From positions 6,448,001 through 6,512,000 of the forward strand of contig NZ_CP010849.1 of the NCBI RefSeq assembly GCF_000931445.1: a stretch of DNA of 64,000 nt, read 5' to 3'. This document shows positions 54,843-63,485 of this stretch, in pieces. The notes beneath the pieces are model-generated. The model was given only the letters and a program-made list of their open reading frames with translations. It did no database searches and had not been told where the DNA came from. Both the position numbers and the translations under genes were made by a program. The number at the start of each line of letters is the position of its first letter. The first letter of the stretch is position 1. The DNA comes from Streptomyces cyaneogriseus subsp. noncyanogenus. GTDB lineage: Bacteria > Actinomycetota > Actinomycetes > Streptomycetales > Streptomycetaceae.

Positions 54843-55691
54843 ATGATCCAAGACAGCGAAACCGTCGACGCGTTTCTCGCCCGGCACGCCTCCGACGTGG
54901 AGGAGACCGTGCGCCAGGCCGCCGCACTGGAGATCATGCCCCGCTGGCAGCGGCTCGCCGCGCACGAGATCGACCAGAAGGCGGGACCGCACGATCTGGT
55001 GACGGACGCCGACCGCAAGGCCGAGCGGTATCTCACCGAGCAGCTCGTCGCCCTCCTGCCCGGCTCCGTCGTCGTCGGCGAGGAGGCGGTGCACGCCAAC
55101 CCCGCGTCCTACGAGGCGATACGCGGCGAGGGACCGGTGTGGATCGTGGACCCGGTCGACGGGACGCGCCAGTTCGTGCACGGCGAGACGGGGTTCTGCA
55201 CGCTGGTCGCGCTCGCTCTGCGCGGCGTGGTGCTCGCCTCGTGGACCTACGCCCCCGCCCGGGAGCAGTTCGCCACGGCGATACGCGGCCAGGGCGCCTT
55301 CCTGGAGGGCGAGCGGCTGCACGCCGGGCCGCCGGAGCCCGGCCGTGACCTGCGGGTCGCCACCTCCCACCCGGACTACACCACGCAGGAGCAGAAGCGC
55401 GCCCTGCTCGGCCTGTGGACCAAGGGGGTGGCCCCCCGCGCCTGCGGCTCGGCCGGGCTGGAGTACCTCGCCGTCGCCCGCGGCGAGTCCGACGCCACGG
55501 CGTTCTCATGGGAGGCGGCCTGGGATCACGCGGCCGGTCTGCTCCTCGTGGAGGAGGCGGGCGGCACCCATCTGACCCGCACCGGCGAGCCCTTCCGCAT
55601 CACGGGCGGCAACGACCTGCCGTTCACCGCCGCCCGCGACGCCGCCACGGCCCGGCAGGTGGCGGCACTCCTGTCCGGCGGGGCGGCCTGA
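54843..55691 (+). CDS. Inositol monophosphatase-family phosphatase
   Basis: The ATG at 54843 (MIQDSETVDAFLARHASDVE) gives 282 residues. Metal-binding motifs are intact: DLVTDADRKAE, VVGEEAV, WIVDPVDGTRQFV and the C-terminal AFSWEAAWDHAAGLLLVEEA. The family includes inositol monophosphatase, histidinol phosphatase, CysQ and fructose-1,6-bisphosphatase; the substrate cannot be fixed from sequence. It stands between the MFS gene and the FAD oxidoreductase gene. Confidence 0.87.
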   Translation: MIQDSETVDAFLARHASDVEETVRQAAALEIMPRWQRLAAHEIDQKAGPHDLVTDADRKAERYLTEQLVALLPGSVVVGEEAVHANPASYEAIRGEGPVWIVDPVDGTRQFVHGETGFCTLVALALRGVVLASWTYAPAREQFATAIRGQGAFLEGERLHAGPPEPGRDLRVATSHPDYTTQEQKRALLGLWTKGVAPRACGSAGLEYLAVARGESDATAFSWEAAWDHAAGLLLVEEAGGTHLTRTGEPFRITGGNDLPFTAARDAATARQVAALLSGGAA

Positions 55692-55923
55692 CACCCGCGA
55701 CCGCCCCGGCTCCCGGTTCGGTTCCACCGCCGTGAGCCCGCCCCCGCGGCCGGACACACCGCCGTCAGTCCGCCCTGGCGGCCGGTCCCACCGCCGTGAG
55801 GCCGCCCCGGCGCCCGGTGCGCCGCCCGAGCCGGTCCGCGGGGCCGGACCCGCGGCCGGGCACCGCCGGTGCCCCGGCCTATCCTGATCCTCAGTGGCCA
55901 TCGGCTGACGAAGGAGTCCGAAG

Positions 55924-57342
55924 GTGCCGTCGATGCTCGATGCGGTCGTGGTGGGGGCGGGGCCGAACGGGCTGACCGCCGCCGTGGAGCTGGCCCGGCG
56001 CGGTTTCTCCGTGGCCGTCTTCGAAGCGCGACACACCGTCGGCGGCGGCGCCCGCACCGAGGAGCTCACCCTGCCCGGCTTCCGGCACGACCCGTGCTCC
56101 GCGGCCCACCCCCTCGCGATCAGCTCGCCCGCCTTCCGCGGCCTGCCCCTGGAGCGCTACGGCCTGCGGTGGCTGCACGCCGAGCTGCCCATGGCACACC
56201 CGTTCCCGGACGGTTCGGCCGCCGTGCTGGCGCGGTCGGTCGGCGCGACGGCCGCCTCCTTCGGACCGCGTGACGCGGGCACCTACCGCAGGCTGGTCGA
56301 GCCCTTCCTGCCCCGCTGGGACACCCTCGTCCGCGACTTCATGTCCCTGCCGCTCAGCGCGCTGCCCCGCGACCCGGTCACCCTCGCCCGCTTCGGCCTC
56401 GCCGGCCTGCCCCCGTCGACCTGGCTGCTGCGCCGCTTCCGCGACGAGAAGGCCAGGACGCTGCTGGCCGGGCTCGTCGCCCACGTCATGGCCCCGCTCG
56501 GCGGCTTCGCCACCAGCGCCATCGGCCTGGTCTTCGCCCTCGCCGCGCACGCCCGCGGCTGGCCCGTCGCCCGCGGCGGCTCCCAGGCCATCTCCGACGC
56601 CCTCACCGCCCATCTGACCGACCTCGGCGGCGCCGTGCACACCGACTACGAGGTCAAGCGCCTGGACGACCTGCCGCCCGCGCGCGCCTACGTCTTCGAC
56701 ACCTCGCCCACCGCCCTGGCCCGGATCGCCGGCCTGGGCCGGTACTACGACGGCTACCGCTACGGACCCGGCGTCTTCAAGATCGACTACGCGCTGGACG
56801 GCCCGGTCCCCTGGACCGCGCCGGAGGCCCGGGTGGCCGGCACCGTCCAGATCGGCGCCGACAGCGCCGAGATCGGCGCCGCCCTGCGCGCCGCCTCCCA
56901 TGAGGGCCGCGCCCCCGACAGGCCGTTCCTCATCACCGTGCAGCCCAGCGTCGCCGACCCCACCCGGGCCCCGGCCGGCAAGCAGGTGTTCTGGGCGTAC
57001 GGCCATGTCCCCAACGGCTGGACCGGCGACCTCACCGACGCCGTCGAACGCCAACTGGAGCGCTTCGCGCCGGGCTTCCGCGACCGCGTCCTGGCCCGTG
57101 CCACCGCCGGCCCGCCCGAGCTGGCCGCCCGCAACGCCAACTACGTCGGCGGCGACATCGCCTCCGGCGCGGTCCGCGGCCTGCGGATTCTGCTGCGCCC
57201 CAAGCTCTCCCTCTTCCCCTACGCGACCCCGCACCCGGCCGTCTTCATCTGTTCGTCGGCCACCCCGCCGGGCCCCGGAGTGCACGGCATGGCGGGACAC
57301 AACGCGGCGAAGGCCGTCTGGCGAAAGCTCAGGCAGACATGA
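55924..57342 (+). CDS. FAD-dependent oxidoreductase (phytoene desaturase-like)
   Basis: The GTG at 55924 has AAGGAG 9 bases upstream; ATG at 55933 is an alternative. The 472-residue protein begins with a Rossmann FAD motif (AVVVGAGPNGLTAAVELARR) and ARHTVGGGARTEE. It ends with PGPGVHGMAGHNAA, typical of the amine oxidase/phytoene desaturase superfamily. The actinobacterial group to which it seems to belong has no assigned substrate that I know. Its stop overlaps the macro-domain gene as ATGA. Confidence 0.85.
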   Translation: MPSMLDAVVVGAGPNGLTAAVELARRGFSVAVFEARHTVGGGARTEELTLPGFRHDPCSAAHPLAISSPAFRGLPLERYGLRWLHAELPMAHPFPDGSAAVLARSVGATAASFGPRDAGTYRRLVEPFLPRWDTLVRDFMSLPLSALPRDPVTLARFGLAGLPPSTWLLRRFRDEKARTLLAGLVAHVMAPLGGFATSAIGLVFALAAHARGWPVARGGSQAISDALTAHLTDLGGAVHTDYEVKRLDDLPPARAYVFDTSPTALARIAGLGRYYDGYRYGPGVFKIDYALDGPVPWTAPEARVAGTVQIGADSAEIGAALRAASHEGRAPDRPFLITVQPSVADPTRAPAGKQVFWAYGHVPNGWTGDLTDAVERQLERFAPGFRDRVLARATAGPPELAARNANYVGGDIASGAVRGLRILLRPKLSLFPYATPHPAVFICSSATPPGPGVHGMAGHNAAKAVWRKLRQT

Positions 57343-57848
57343 CCACCCTGACGCTCGTCCAGGGGGACATCACCGGCCAGAGCGTCGACGCGATCGTCAA
57401 CGCGGCCAACTCCTCCCTGCTGGGCGGGAGCGGCGTCGACGGCGCGATCCACCGCCGCGGCGGCCCCGCCATCCTGGCCGAGTGCCGCAGGCTGCGCGCC
57501 ACCCGGTACGGCCGGGGGCTGCCCACCGGGCAGGCGGTCGCCACCACCGCGGGCGACCTCGACGCCCGCTGGGTGATCCACACCGTGGGCCCCGTCCACA
57601 GCGCCACCGAGGACCGCTCCGGCCTGCTCGCCTCCTGCTACCGGGAGTCGCTGCGGGTCGCCGACGAACTCGGCGCCCGGACAGTGGCGTTCCCCGCCAT
57701 CTCCACCGGCGTCTACCGCTGGCCGCCGGACGACGCCGCCCGCATCGCGATCACGGCCGTACGGGACGCGCGGACCTCGGTCGAGGAGGTCCGGTTCGTC
57801 CTGCTGGACGCGCGGGTCCACGCGGCCTTCGCCGCGCTCACCGGCTGA
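57339..57848 (+). CDS. Macro-domain ADP-ribose hydrolase (YmdB-like)
   Basis: The ATG at 57339 overlaps the preceding stop and gives 169 residues. Macro domain motifs: QGDITGQSVDAIVNAANSSL, GGSGVDGAIHRRGG and the phosphate-binding loop FPAISTGVYRWP. Such enzymes hydrolyse O-acetyl-ADP-ribose or remove ADP-ribose from proteins or nucleic acids. Translational coupling to an FAD oxidoreductase gene is unusual and may reflect handling of NAD- or FAD-derived metabolites, which is speculation. Confidence 0.9.
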   Translation: MTTLTLVQGDITGQSVDAIVNAANSSLLGGSGVDGAIHRRGGPAILAECRRLRATRYGRGLPTGQAVATTAGDLDARWVIHTVGPVHSATEDRSGLLASCYRESLRVADELGARTVAFPAISTGVYRWPPDDAARIAITAVRDARTSVEEVRFVLLDARVHAAFAALTG

Positions 57849-57958
57849 CCGCGAGAAGGCACCACGGCCGGCGCGGAGGCCGCGCACGCGTCTTCCGGCC
57901 GGATCGGCGGCCTTGCGCGCCCGGCCCGGACCCGCCCCGGCAACCCACCGTGTTCACA

Positions 57959-58013
57959 GGACCACACAAAGTCCGACGCGGTCATTGATTCGGTTGTGTT
58001 CGGGTCCTAGGGT
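57959..58013 (+). promoter_or_regulatory. GH2 gene promoter with overlapping inverted repeat
   Basis: TTGATT (57985-57990), a 17-bp spacer and TAGGGT (58008-58013) make a good promoter. GGACCACACAA (57959-57969) and TTGTGT...GGTCC (57994-58007) form a broken inverted repeat around it and could bind a sugar-responsive repressor. The remainder of the 57849-58216 gap shows no gene. Confidence 0.45.
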
Positions 58014-58216
58014 GACTCTGGCTCAGAGGTTGCCCTGTCCTCAGCAGTCGTGGTCCTGCCCGGCTCCAACTCCCGTCACCGGGCGGCGTATCGAGCCGCC
58101 CGCGCCTCGTGCGGCCCGGACGGCCGGACGCGTCCGGTCCGGCCGGGCCGGGGGCAGGATCCCGTCGCGTCCCGAAGCCGGTGCAGCGCCCTGTCGTCCC
58201 GAGGAAGGCCACGGTC

Positions 58217-61200
58217 ATGCCGCACTCGCCCATGTCACCCGCCGATCTCCCGGCCCCCCGCCCCCGCCCGGTCGTCAGCCGCCGGCGTCTGCTGGAGTCG
58301 GGCGCCGCCCTCCTCGGCGGCGCCGTCCTCGCCGCGCCGTCCACGCCGTCCGCCGCGGCCCCCGCGGCCGGATCCCGCGCGGTCACCGACGGCCCCCCGG
58401 CGTGGAACGACTTCGGTGTCTTCCGGCTCGGCACCGAGCCGCCGCACACCACCCTGATGCCCTACGCGGACGTGCGACAGGCCCTGGCCGGCGACCGCAC
58501 CCGTTCGCCCTACCGGCTGAGCCTGGACGGGCGGTGGAAGTTCGCCTACGCGGAGCGCCCCGACGACCGCGACCCCGACTTCCACCGCACCGACGTCGAC
58601 GACCGCGACTGGGACACCATCCCGGTCCCGTCCGTGTGGCAGCTGCACGGCTACGACCGCCCGATCTACCTGAACATCACCTACCCGTACTGGGGGCCCA
58701 ACGGCCTGGGGGAGGAGCCGCAGCCCCCGGCCGCCCCGACCCGCTACAACCCGGTCGGCCAGTACCGCCGCACCTTCACCGTCCCCCGCGACTGGTCGGG
58801 ACGGCGCACCTTCCTGCACTTCGAGGGCGTCAAGTCCGCGCACTACGTGTGGATCAACGGCGAACTGGTCGGCTACGACGAGGACTCCTACACCCCCTCC
58901 GAGTACGACATCACCGACCACCTCAGGCCCGGCACCAACCAGATCGCGGTCGAGGTCTACCGCTACTCCGACGGCGACTGGCTGGAGGACCAGGACATGA
59001 TCCGGCTGAGCGGCATCTTCCGCTCGGTCTACCTGTACTCCACCCCGGCCGTGCACCTGCGCGACTTCACCCTCGGCACCCCGCTGAACGACACCTACAC
59101 CGCCGCCGAGCTGACGGTCACCGCGAGCGTGCGCGCCTACGGCGGCGCCGGCGGCGGGCGGTACACCGTCGAGACCCAGTTGTACGACGCCCGCGGTCAC
59201 GCCGTCTGGGCCCGGCCCCTGGAGCAGACCGCCGACCTCGGCACGGTCCGCGCCGGCGAGGACGTCACCGTACGCGCCGCCCGGGCCGTGGCGGACCCGA
59301 AGCTGTGGTCGGCCGAGCACCCGCACCTCTACACGGCCGTCCTGCGGCTGCGCGACCCCTCCGGCAAGGTGACCGAGACCCTCTCGCACCGCGTCGGCTT
59401 CCGCGAGTTCGCGCTCAAGGACGGGCTGATGCGCATCAACGGCAAGCCGGTCTCGCTCCGCGGCACCAACCGGCACGAGATGCACCCGGCCAGGGGCACC
59501 GCCCTCACCCGCGAGGACATGGTCCAGGACATCGGGCTCATCAAACGGCTGAACATGAACAGCGTCCGCACCTCGCACTACCCCGACAACCCGCTGTGGT
59601 ACGAACTGGCCGACGAGTACGGCCTCTACCTCGTGGACGAGACCAACCTCGAGACCCACGGCATCCGCGACGAGTACCCGGGCGACCACCCCGAGTGGAC
59701 CGCGGCCTGCGTGGCCCGCGCCCAGAACATGGTCCACCGCGACAAGAACCACGCCAGCGTCGTCATCTGGTCCCTCGGCAACGAGGCCGGCGGCGGCTCC
59801 ACCTTCACCGCCATGCACGACTGGATCCGCTCCTACGACCCCACCCGGGTCATCCAGTACGAGGGCGACGACCGCCCCGGGATCAGCGACATCCGCTCGG
59901 AGATGTACGACACGCCCCAGCGGGTCGAGCAGCGGGCGAAGGACACCTCCGACACCCGTCCGTACGTCATGATCGAGTACTCCCACGCGATGGGGAACTC
60001 CAACGGCAACTTCAAGAAGTACTGGGACGTCGTCCGCCGCCACGACGTGCTCCAGGGCGGCTGGATCTGGGACTTCGTGGACCAGTCGCTGAGCTGGCCC
60101 GTCCCGGCGCGCACCCTGCTGACCGAGACCGGGCCCGCCGGGCTGCGCGGCGAGATCCTCGCCCCGAGCGGCACCTTCGACCGCGACGAGGGCCTGTCCG
60201 GCGGTACGGTCTTCGCCCGCGACGACCGCCTCGACATCACCGGGTCGCTGACCCTGGAGGCGTGGGTCACCCCGCACGTGACCGGTTACCACCAGCCCAT
60301 CATCGCCAAGGGCGACACCCAGTACGCGCTGAAGCAGAACGGCCGGAGGCTGGAGTTCTTCATCCACTCCGGCGGCCAGTGGATCACCGCGACATGGGCG
60401 CTGCCGGACGACTGGACCGGCCGTGAACACCACCTCGCCGGCGTGTTCGACGCGGAGGCCGGCACGCTCACCCTGTACGTCGACGGCGAGGTGCGCGCCA
60501 CCCGCACCACCACCCGGCGCCCGGGCAGCACCACCGCGCCCCTCGCGCTCGCCACCGACGCCGACAACGGGACCCGGGAGTTCAGCGGCACCATCCGCCG
60601 CGCCCGCGTCTACGCCCGCGCCCTGACCGCCGCCGAACTGGCCGCCACCGACCGGGGCGCGGGCGACGACGGCGTGCGGTTCTGGTTCGACGCCGCCACC
60701 GTCGAGGTCACCCGGAAGAAGCCGGAGCGGAGGACCTTCTTCGCCTACGGCGGCGACTGGGGCGACAACCCCAACGACGGCAACTTCGTCGCCGACGGCG
60801 TCGTCACCGCCGACCGCGGCCACACCGGCAAGGCCGCCGAGGTCAAGCGGATCTACCAGGCGGTCCACGCCGCCCCGGTCCCCGGCGGCGGCCCCGGCGC
60901 GGTCATCCTGACCAACGAGTACCTCTTCACCGACCTGCGCGAGTTCGACGGCCGGTGGGCCCTGGTCGCCGACGGCAAGGCCGTGCAGAAGGGCAGGCTG
61001 ACCCGTGAGCAGCTCGCCGTGGCGCCGCTGTCCCGCAAGGAGATCACCCTGCCCGTACGGCTCCCCCGCGACCCGGCGCCGGGCACCGAGTACTTCCTCG
61101 AACTGTCCTTCACCACCAAGGAACGCACGAAGTGGGCCGCGGCCGGATTCGAGGTGGCCCGGCAGCAGATCCCCCTCGACGCCGGCGGCCCGGCCGTGAC

Positions 61201-62140
61201 CCCCGCCCCGCTGACGAGCGTGCCCGCCCTGCGCCACGAGGACGGCGACCGGGAGATCAGGGTGCGCGGCACGGGGTTCTCCGTCGTCGTCGACAAGCGC
61301 ACCGGCACCATCACCTCCTACGAGGCCAGGGGCAGCCGCCTGATCGACTCCGGTCCGGTGCCGAACTTCTGGCGGGCGCCCACCGACAACGACAAGGGCA
61401 ACGGCCAGCACACCCGCAACCAGACCTGGCGCGACGCCGGCGCCCGCCGCACGGTCACCCGTGTCACCGTGCGCGCCCTGCGCGACCGCGCCGTCCGGAT
61501 CGAGGTCGGCGGCACGCTGCCGACCACGGTGGAGTCGGCGTACACCACCGTCTACACGATCTTCGGCAACGGTGAGATCAAGGTCGACAACACCCTGCAC
61601 CCCGGGGCCGCGACCCTGCCGTACATCCCGGAGGTCGGGACGATGCTGTTCCTGCCGCGCCGTCTGGACCGCCTGCACTACTACGGCCGCGGCCCGGAGG
61701 AGAACCACTGGGACCGCAACAACGGCACCGACGTGGGCCTGTACTCCGGGACCGTCGCCGAGCAGTGGACCCCCTACATCCGCCCCCAGGAGAACGGCAA
61801 CAAGACCGACGTCCGCTGGGCGGCGCTCACCGGCCGCGACGGCGCCGGCCTGCTGGTCTGCGGTGAGCCGCTGCTGGAGGTCAACGCCTCCCACTTCACC
61901 CCGGAGGACCTGTCGTCCGGGGTCCGCCACGACTACCAGCTCACCCCGCGCGACCAGATCGTCCTGCGGGTGAACCACCGTCAGATGGGTGTCGGCGGCG
62001 ACAACAGCTGGGGCGCCCACACCCACGACGAGTACAAGCTGTTCGCCGACCGCGACTACTCCTACACCTACCGGCTGCGCCCCCTGGCCGACGTCCGTGA
62101 GGCGATGGCGGCCTCGCGGCGGCGCACGGCGGACGGCTGA
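58217..62140 (+). CDS. Secreted GH2 beta-galactosidase-like enzyme with internal LamG domain
   Basis: The ATG at 58217 follows GAGGAAGG and gives 1,307 residues, longer than LacZ (about 1,020). A Tat signal (SRRRLLESGAALLGGAVLAAP) exports the folded protein. GH2 domains follow: sugar-binding (about 95-280), immunoglobulin-like (about 280-395) and the TIM barrel with acid/base Glu523 in WSLGNEAGG and nucleophile Glu587 in MIEYSHAMGNSNG. A concanavalin-type LamG domain (about 660-815, SLTLEAWVTPHVTGYHQPII) is inserted after the barrel. DUF4981-like and beta-galactosidase small-chain domains close the protein. The inserted domain probably binds polysaccharide. Confidence 0.92.
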   Translation: MPHSPMSPADLPAPRPRPVVSRRRLLESGAALLGGAVLAAPSTPSAAAPAAGSRAVTDGPPAWNDFGVFRLGTEPPHTTLMPYADVRQALAGDRTRSPYRLSLDGRWKFAYAERPDDRDPDFHRTDVDDRDWDTIPVPSVWQLHGYDRPIYLNITYPYWGPNGLGEEPQPPAAPTRYNPVGQYRRTFTVPRDWSGRRTFLHFEGVKSAHYVWINGELVGYDEDSYTPSEYDITDHLRPGTNQIAVEVYRYSDGDWLEDQDMIRLSGIFRSVYLYSTPAVHLRDFTLGTPLNDTYTAAELTVTASVRAYGGAGGGRYTVETQLYDARGHAVWARPLEQTADLGTVRAGEDVTVRAARAVADPKLWSAEHPHLYTAVLRLRDPSGKVTETLSHRVGFREFALKDGLMRINGKPVSLRGTNRHEMHPARGTALTREDMVQDIGLIKRLNMNSVRTSHYPDNPLWYELADEYGLYLVDETNLETHGIRDEYPGDHPEWTAACVARAQNMVHRDKNHASVVIWSLGNEAGGGSTFTAMHDWIRSYDPTRVIQYEGDDRPGISDIRSEMYDTPQRVEQRAKDTSDTRPYVMIEYSHAMGNSNGNFKKYWDVVRRHDVLQGGWIWDFVDQSLSWPVPARTLLTETGPAGLRGEILAPSGTFDRDEGLSGGTVFARDDRLDITGSLTLEAWVTPHVTGYHQPIIAKGDTQYALKQNGRRLEFFIHSGGQWITATWALPDDWTGREHHLAGVFDAEAGTLTLYVDGEVRATRTTTRRPGSTTAPLALATDADNGTREFSGTIRRARVYARALTAAELAATDRGAGDDGVRFWFDAATVEVTRKKPERRTFFAYGGDWGDNPNDGNFVADGVVTADRGHTGKAAEVKRIYQAVHAAPVPGGGPGAVILTNEYLFTDLREFDGRWALVADGKAVQKGRLTREQLAVAPLSRKEITLPVRLPRDPAPGTEYFLELSFTTKERTKWAAAGFEVARQQIPLDAGGPAVTPAPLTSVPALRHEDGDREIRVRGTGFSVVVDKRTGTITSYEARGSRLIDSGPVPNFWRAPTDNDKGNGQHTRNQTWRDAGARRTVTRVTVRALRDRAVRIEVGGTLPTTVESAYTTVYTIFGNGEIKVDNTLHPGAATLPYIPEVGTMLFLPRRLDRLHYYGRGPEENHWDRNNGTDVGLYSGTVAEQWTPYIRPQENGNKTDVRWAALTGRDGAGLLVCGEPLLEVNASHFTPEDLSSGVRHDYQLTPRDQIVLRVNHRQMGVGGDNSWGAHTHDEYKLFADRDYSYTYRLRPLADVREAMAASRRRTADG

Positions 62141-62180
62141 GCCCTGTCATGATCCGGGAGTCCGGGGTAACCGGGCTCCC

Positions 62181-63059
62181 ATGGGCGACATTCTGGTCGG
62201 AGCGTGTTCGTGGACGGACCGTCAGCTCGTGGGCAGCGGCTGGTACCCACGCGGACGGCGGGACGCCGAGGGGCGGCTGCGGCACTACGCCTCCCGGCTG
62301 CCCGTCGTCGAAGTGGACTCCGGGTACTACGCGTTGCCGAGCCGGCGCAACAGCGAGCTGTGGGTGGAGCGCACGCCGGACGGCTTCCGCTTCGACGTCA
62401 AGGCGTTCTCGCTGCTGACCGGCCATCCCACGCGGGCCGAGGCGCTCCCCGCCGACCTGCGCCGGGCCGGGCCCGGCCCGGTCCGGCGCGGGCAGGCGGA
62501 CCCGGCGCTGCTGGACGAGGTGTGGGGGCGGTTCGCCGAGGCGATCGAGCCGCTGCGCAAGGCCGGGCGGCTGGGCGCCGTGCTGTTCCAGTTCCCGCCG
62601 TGGTTCGCGCCCGGGGCGGCGAGCGAGGAGGCGCTGGACGCGTGCGCCCGGCGCGCCGCGGGGTGGCCGCTGGCCGTGGAGTTCCGGCATCCGGGGTGGT
62701 GGGAGGCGGAGCGGGCCGATGCCACCTGGGAGCTGCTGTCCGGCCTCGGCGCGACGGCCGTCGGCACCGACATGGTCCAGGGCCTGCCCGGTTCCCTGCC
62801 GCCCATCGCGCCGGTCACCCGGCCCGCCCTGGCGGTGGTGCGGTTCCACGGCCGCAGCCCGGACTGGGGGAGGGGCGGCAAGGAGGACCGCTTCCGCCAC
62901 GACTACGCGCCGGCCGAACTCGCCGCGTGGGTGCCCCGGCTGCGGCGCGCGGCCCGGCAGGCGGACGAAGTGCACGTGCTGTTCAACAACTGCTGCGCGG
63001 ACGCCGCCGTGCGCGCCGCCGAGACGATGAGCGCTCTGCTCACTGCGCGGCGTCGCTGA
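62181..63059 (+). CDS. DUF72 family protein
   Basis: The ATG at 62181 (MGDILVGACSWTDRQLVGSG) gives 292 residues. DUF72 features: the GWYPRGRRDAEGRLRHYAS start, VEVDSGYYALPSRRNSELWV, FQFPPWF and VVRFHGRSPDWGRGGKEDRF. The family has a TIM-barrel fold and conserved aromatic/acidic residues, but its function is unknown. A GGGAG-GTAA-CTCCC-like hairpin just upstream may terminate the GH2 transcript. The 3' end overlaps the ArsR-type gene by 20 bp on the opposite strand. Confidence 0.88.
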   Translation: MGDILVGACSWTDRQLVGSGWYPRGRRDAEGRLRHYASRLPVVEVDSGYYALPSRRNSELWVERTPDGFRFDVKAFSLLTGHPTRAEALPADLRRAGPGPVRRGQADPALLDEVWGRFAEAIEPLRKAGRLGAVLFQFPPWFAPGAASEEALDACARRAAGWPLAVEFRHPGWWEAERADATWELLSGLGATAVGTDMVQGLPGSLPPIAPVTRPALAVVRFHGRSPDWGRGGKEDRFRHDYAPAELAAWVPRLRRAARQADEVHVLFNNCCADAAVRAAETMSALLTARRR

Positions 63060-63402
63060 TCCCCAGCCGCAGGTGCTCCACGTGGTACACGGCCTGGTCG
63101 AGCAGTTCGGCGACGTGGTGGTCGTGGAGCGCGTACACCACCGACCGGCCGCGGCGCTCGCCGACCACGAGGCCCAGGTTGCGCAGCAGCCGTAGCTGGT
63201 GCGAGCAGGCCGACTGCTCCATGCCCACCTCGGCGGCCAGCTCCGTGGCCGGCAGCGGGCCCTCGCGCAGCCGCGCGAGGATCAGCAGGCGGGAGGGGGT
63301 GGACAGGGCCTGGAGCGTGGTGGCGACCTTCGCGACGTTGTCCGCGTCCAGGCGCACCCGTGCGGCGGCTTCCTGCGCGGGGATGACGGCTCCGTGACCC
63401 AT
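63040..63402 (-). CDS. ArsR/SmtB metal sensor with alpha5 (CzrA/NmtR-type) site
   Basis: The 120-residue protein has the winged helix LPATELAAEVGMEQSACSHQ followed by LRLLRNLGLVVGERRGRSVV. Its last helix reads DHHVAELLDQAVYHVEH, which fits the D-x-H-x10-H-x-x-H ligand set of alpha5-type zinc, cobalt or nickel sensors. Apo-protein would repress the divergent P-type ATPase, and metal binding would release it. An array of TGAAC units in the intergenic region is the probable binding site. Confidence 0.88.
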   Translation of the reverse strand: MGHGAVIPAQEAAARVRLDADNVAKVATTLQALSTPSRLLILARLREGPLPATELAAEVGMEQSACSHQLRLLRNLGLVVGERRGRSVVYALHDHHVAELLDQAVYHVEHLRLGISDAAQ

Positions 63403-63425
63403 GCGGACATCCTACTCACCTCCCA

Positions 63426-63454
63426 TGAACGCCTGAACTAATGAACGATTGAAT
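63426..63454. promoter_or_regulatory. Four TGAAC/T units at exact 8-bp spacing
   Basis: TGAAC begins at 63426, 63434 and 63442, and TGAAT at 63450. A TTCATG sequence follows at 63460 in the opposite sense. SmtB/ArsR operators are commonly built of TGAA-type half-sites, so this is the likely operator between the sensor and the ATPase gene. Confidence 0.6.
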
Positions 63455-63485
63455 GGGTCTTCATGTATTCCTGTATGGTGTCCGC

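Noticed and set aside
58235..62026. 1,263-codon open frame antisense to the GH2 gene
   Set aside because: GH2 catalytic motifs on the plus strand are decisive; the antisense frame is a GC artefact.
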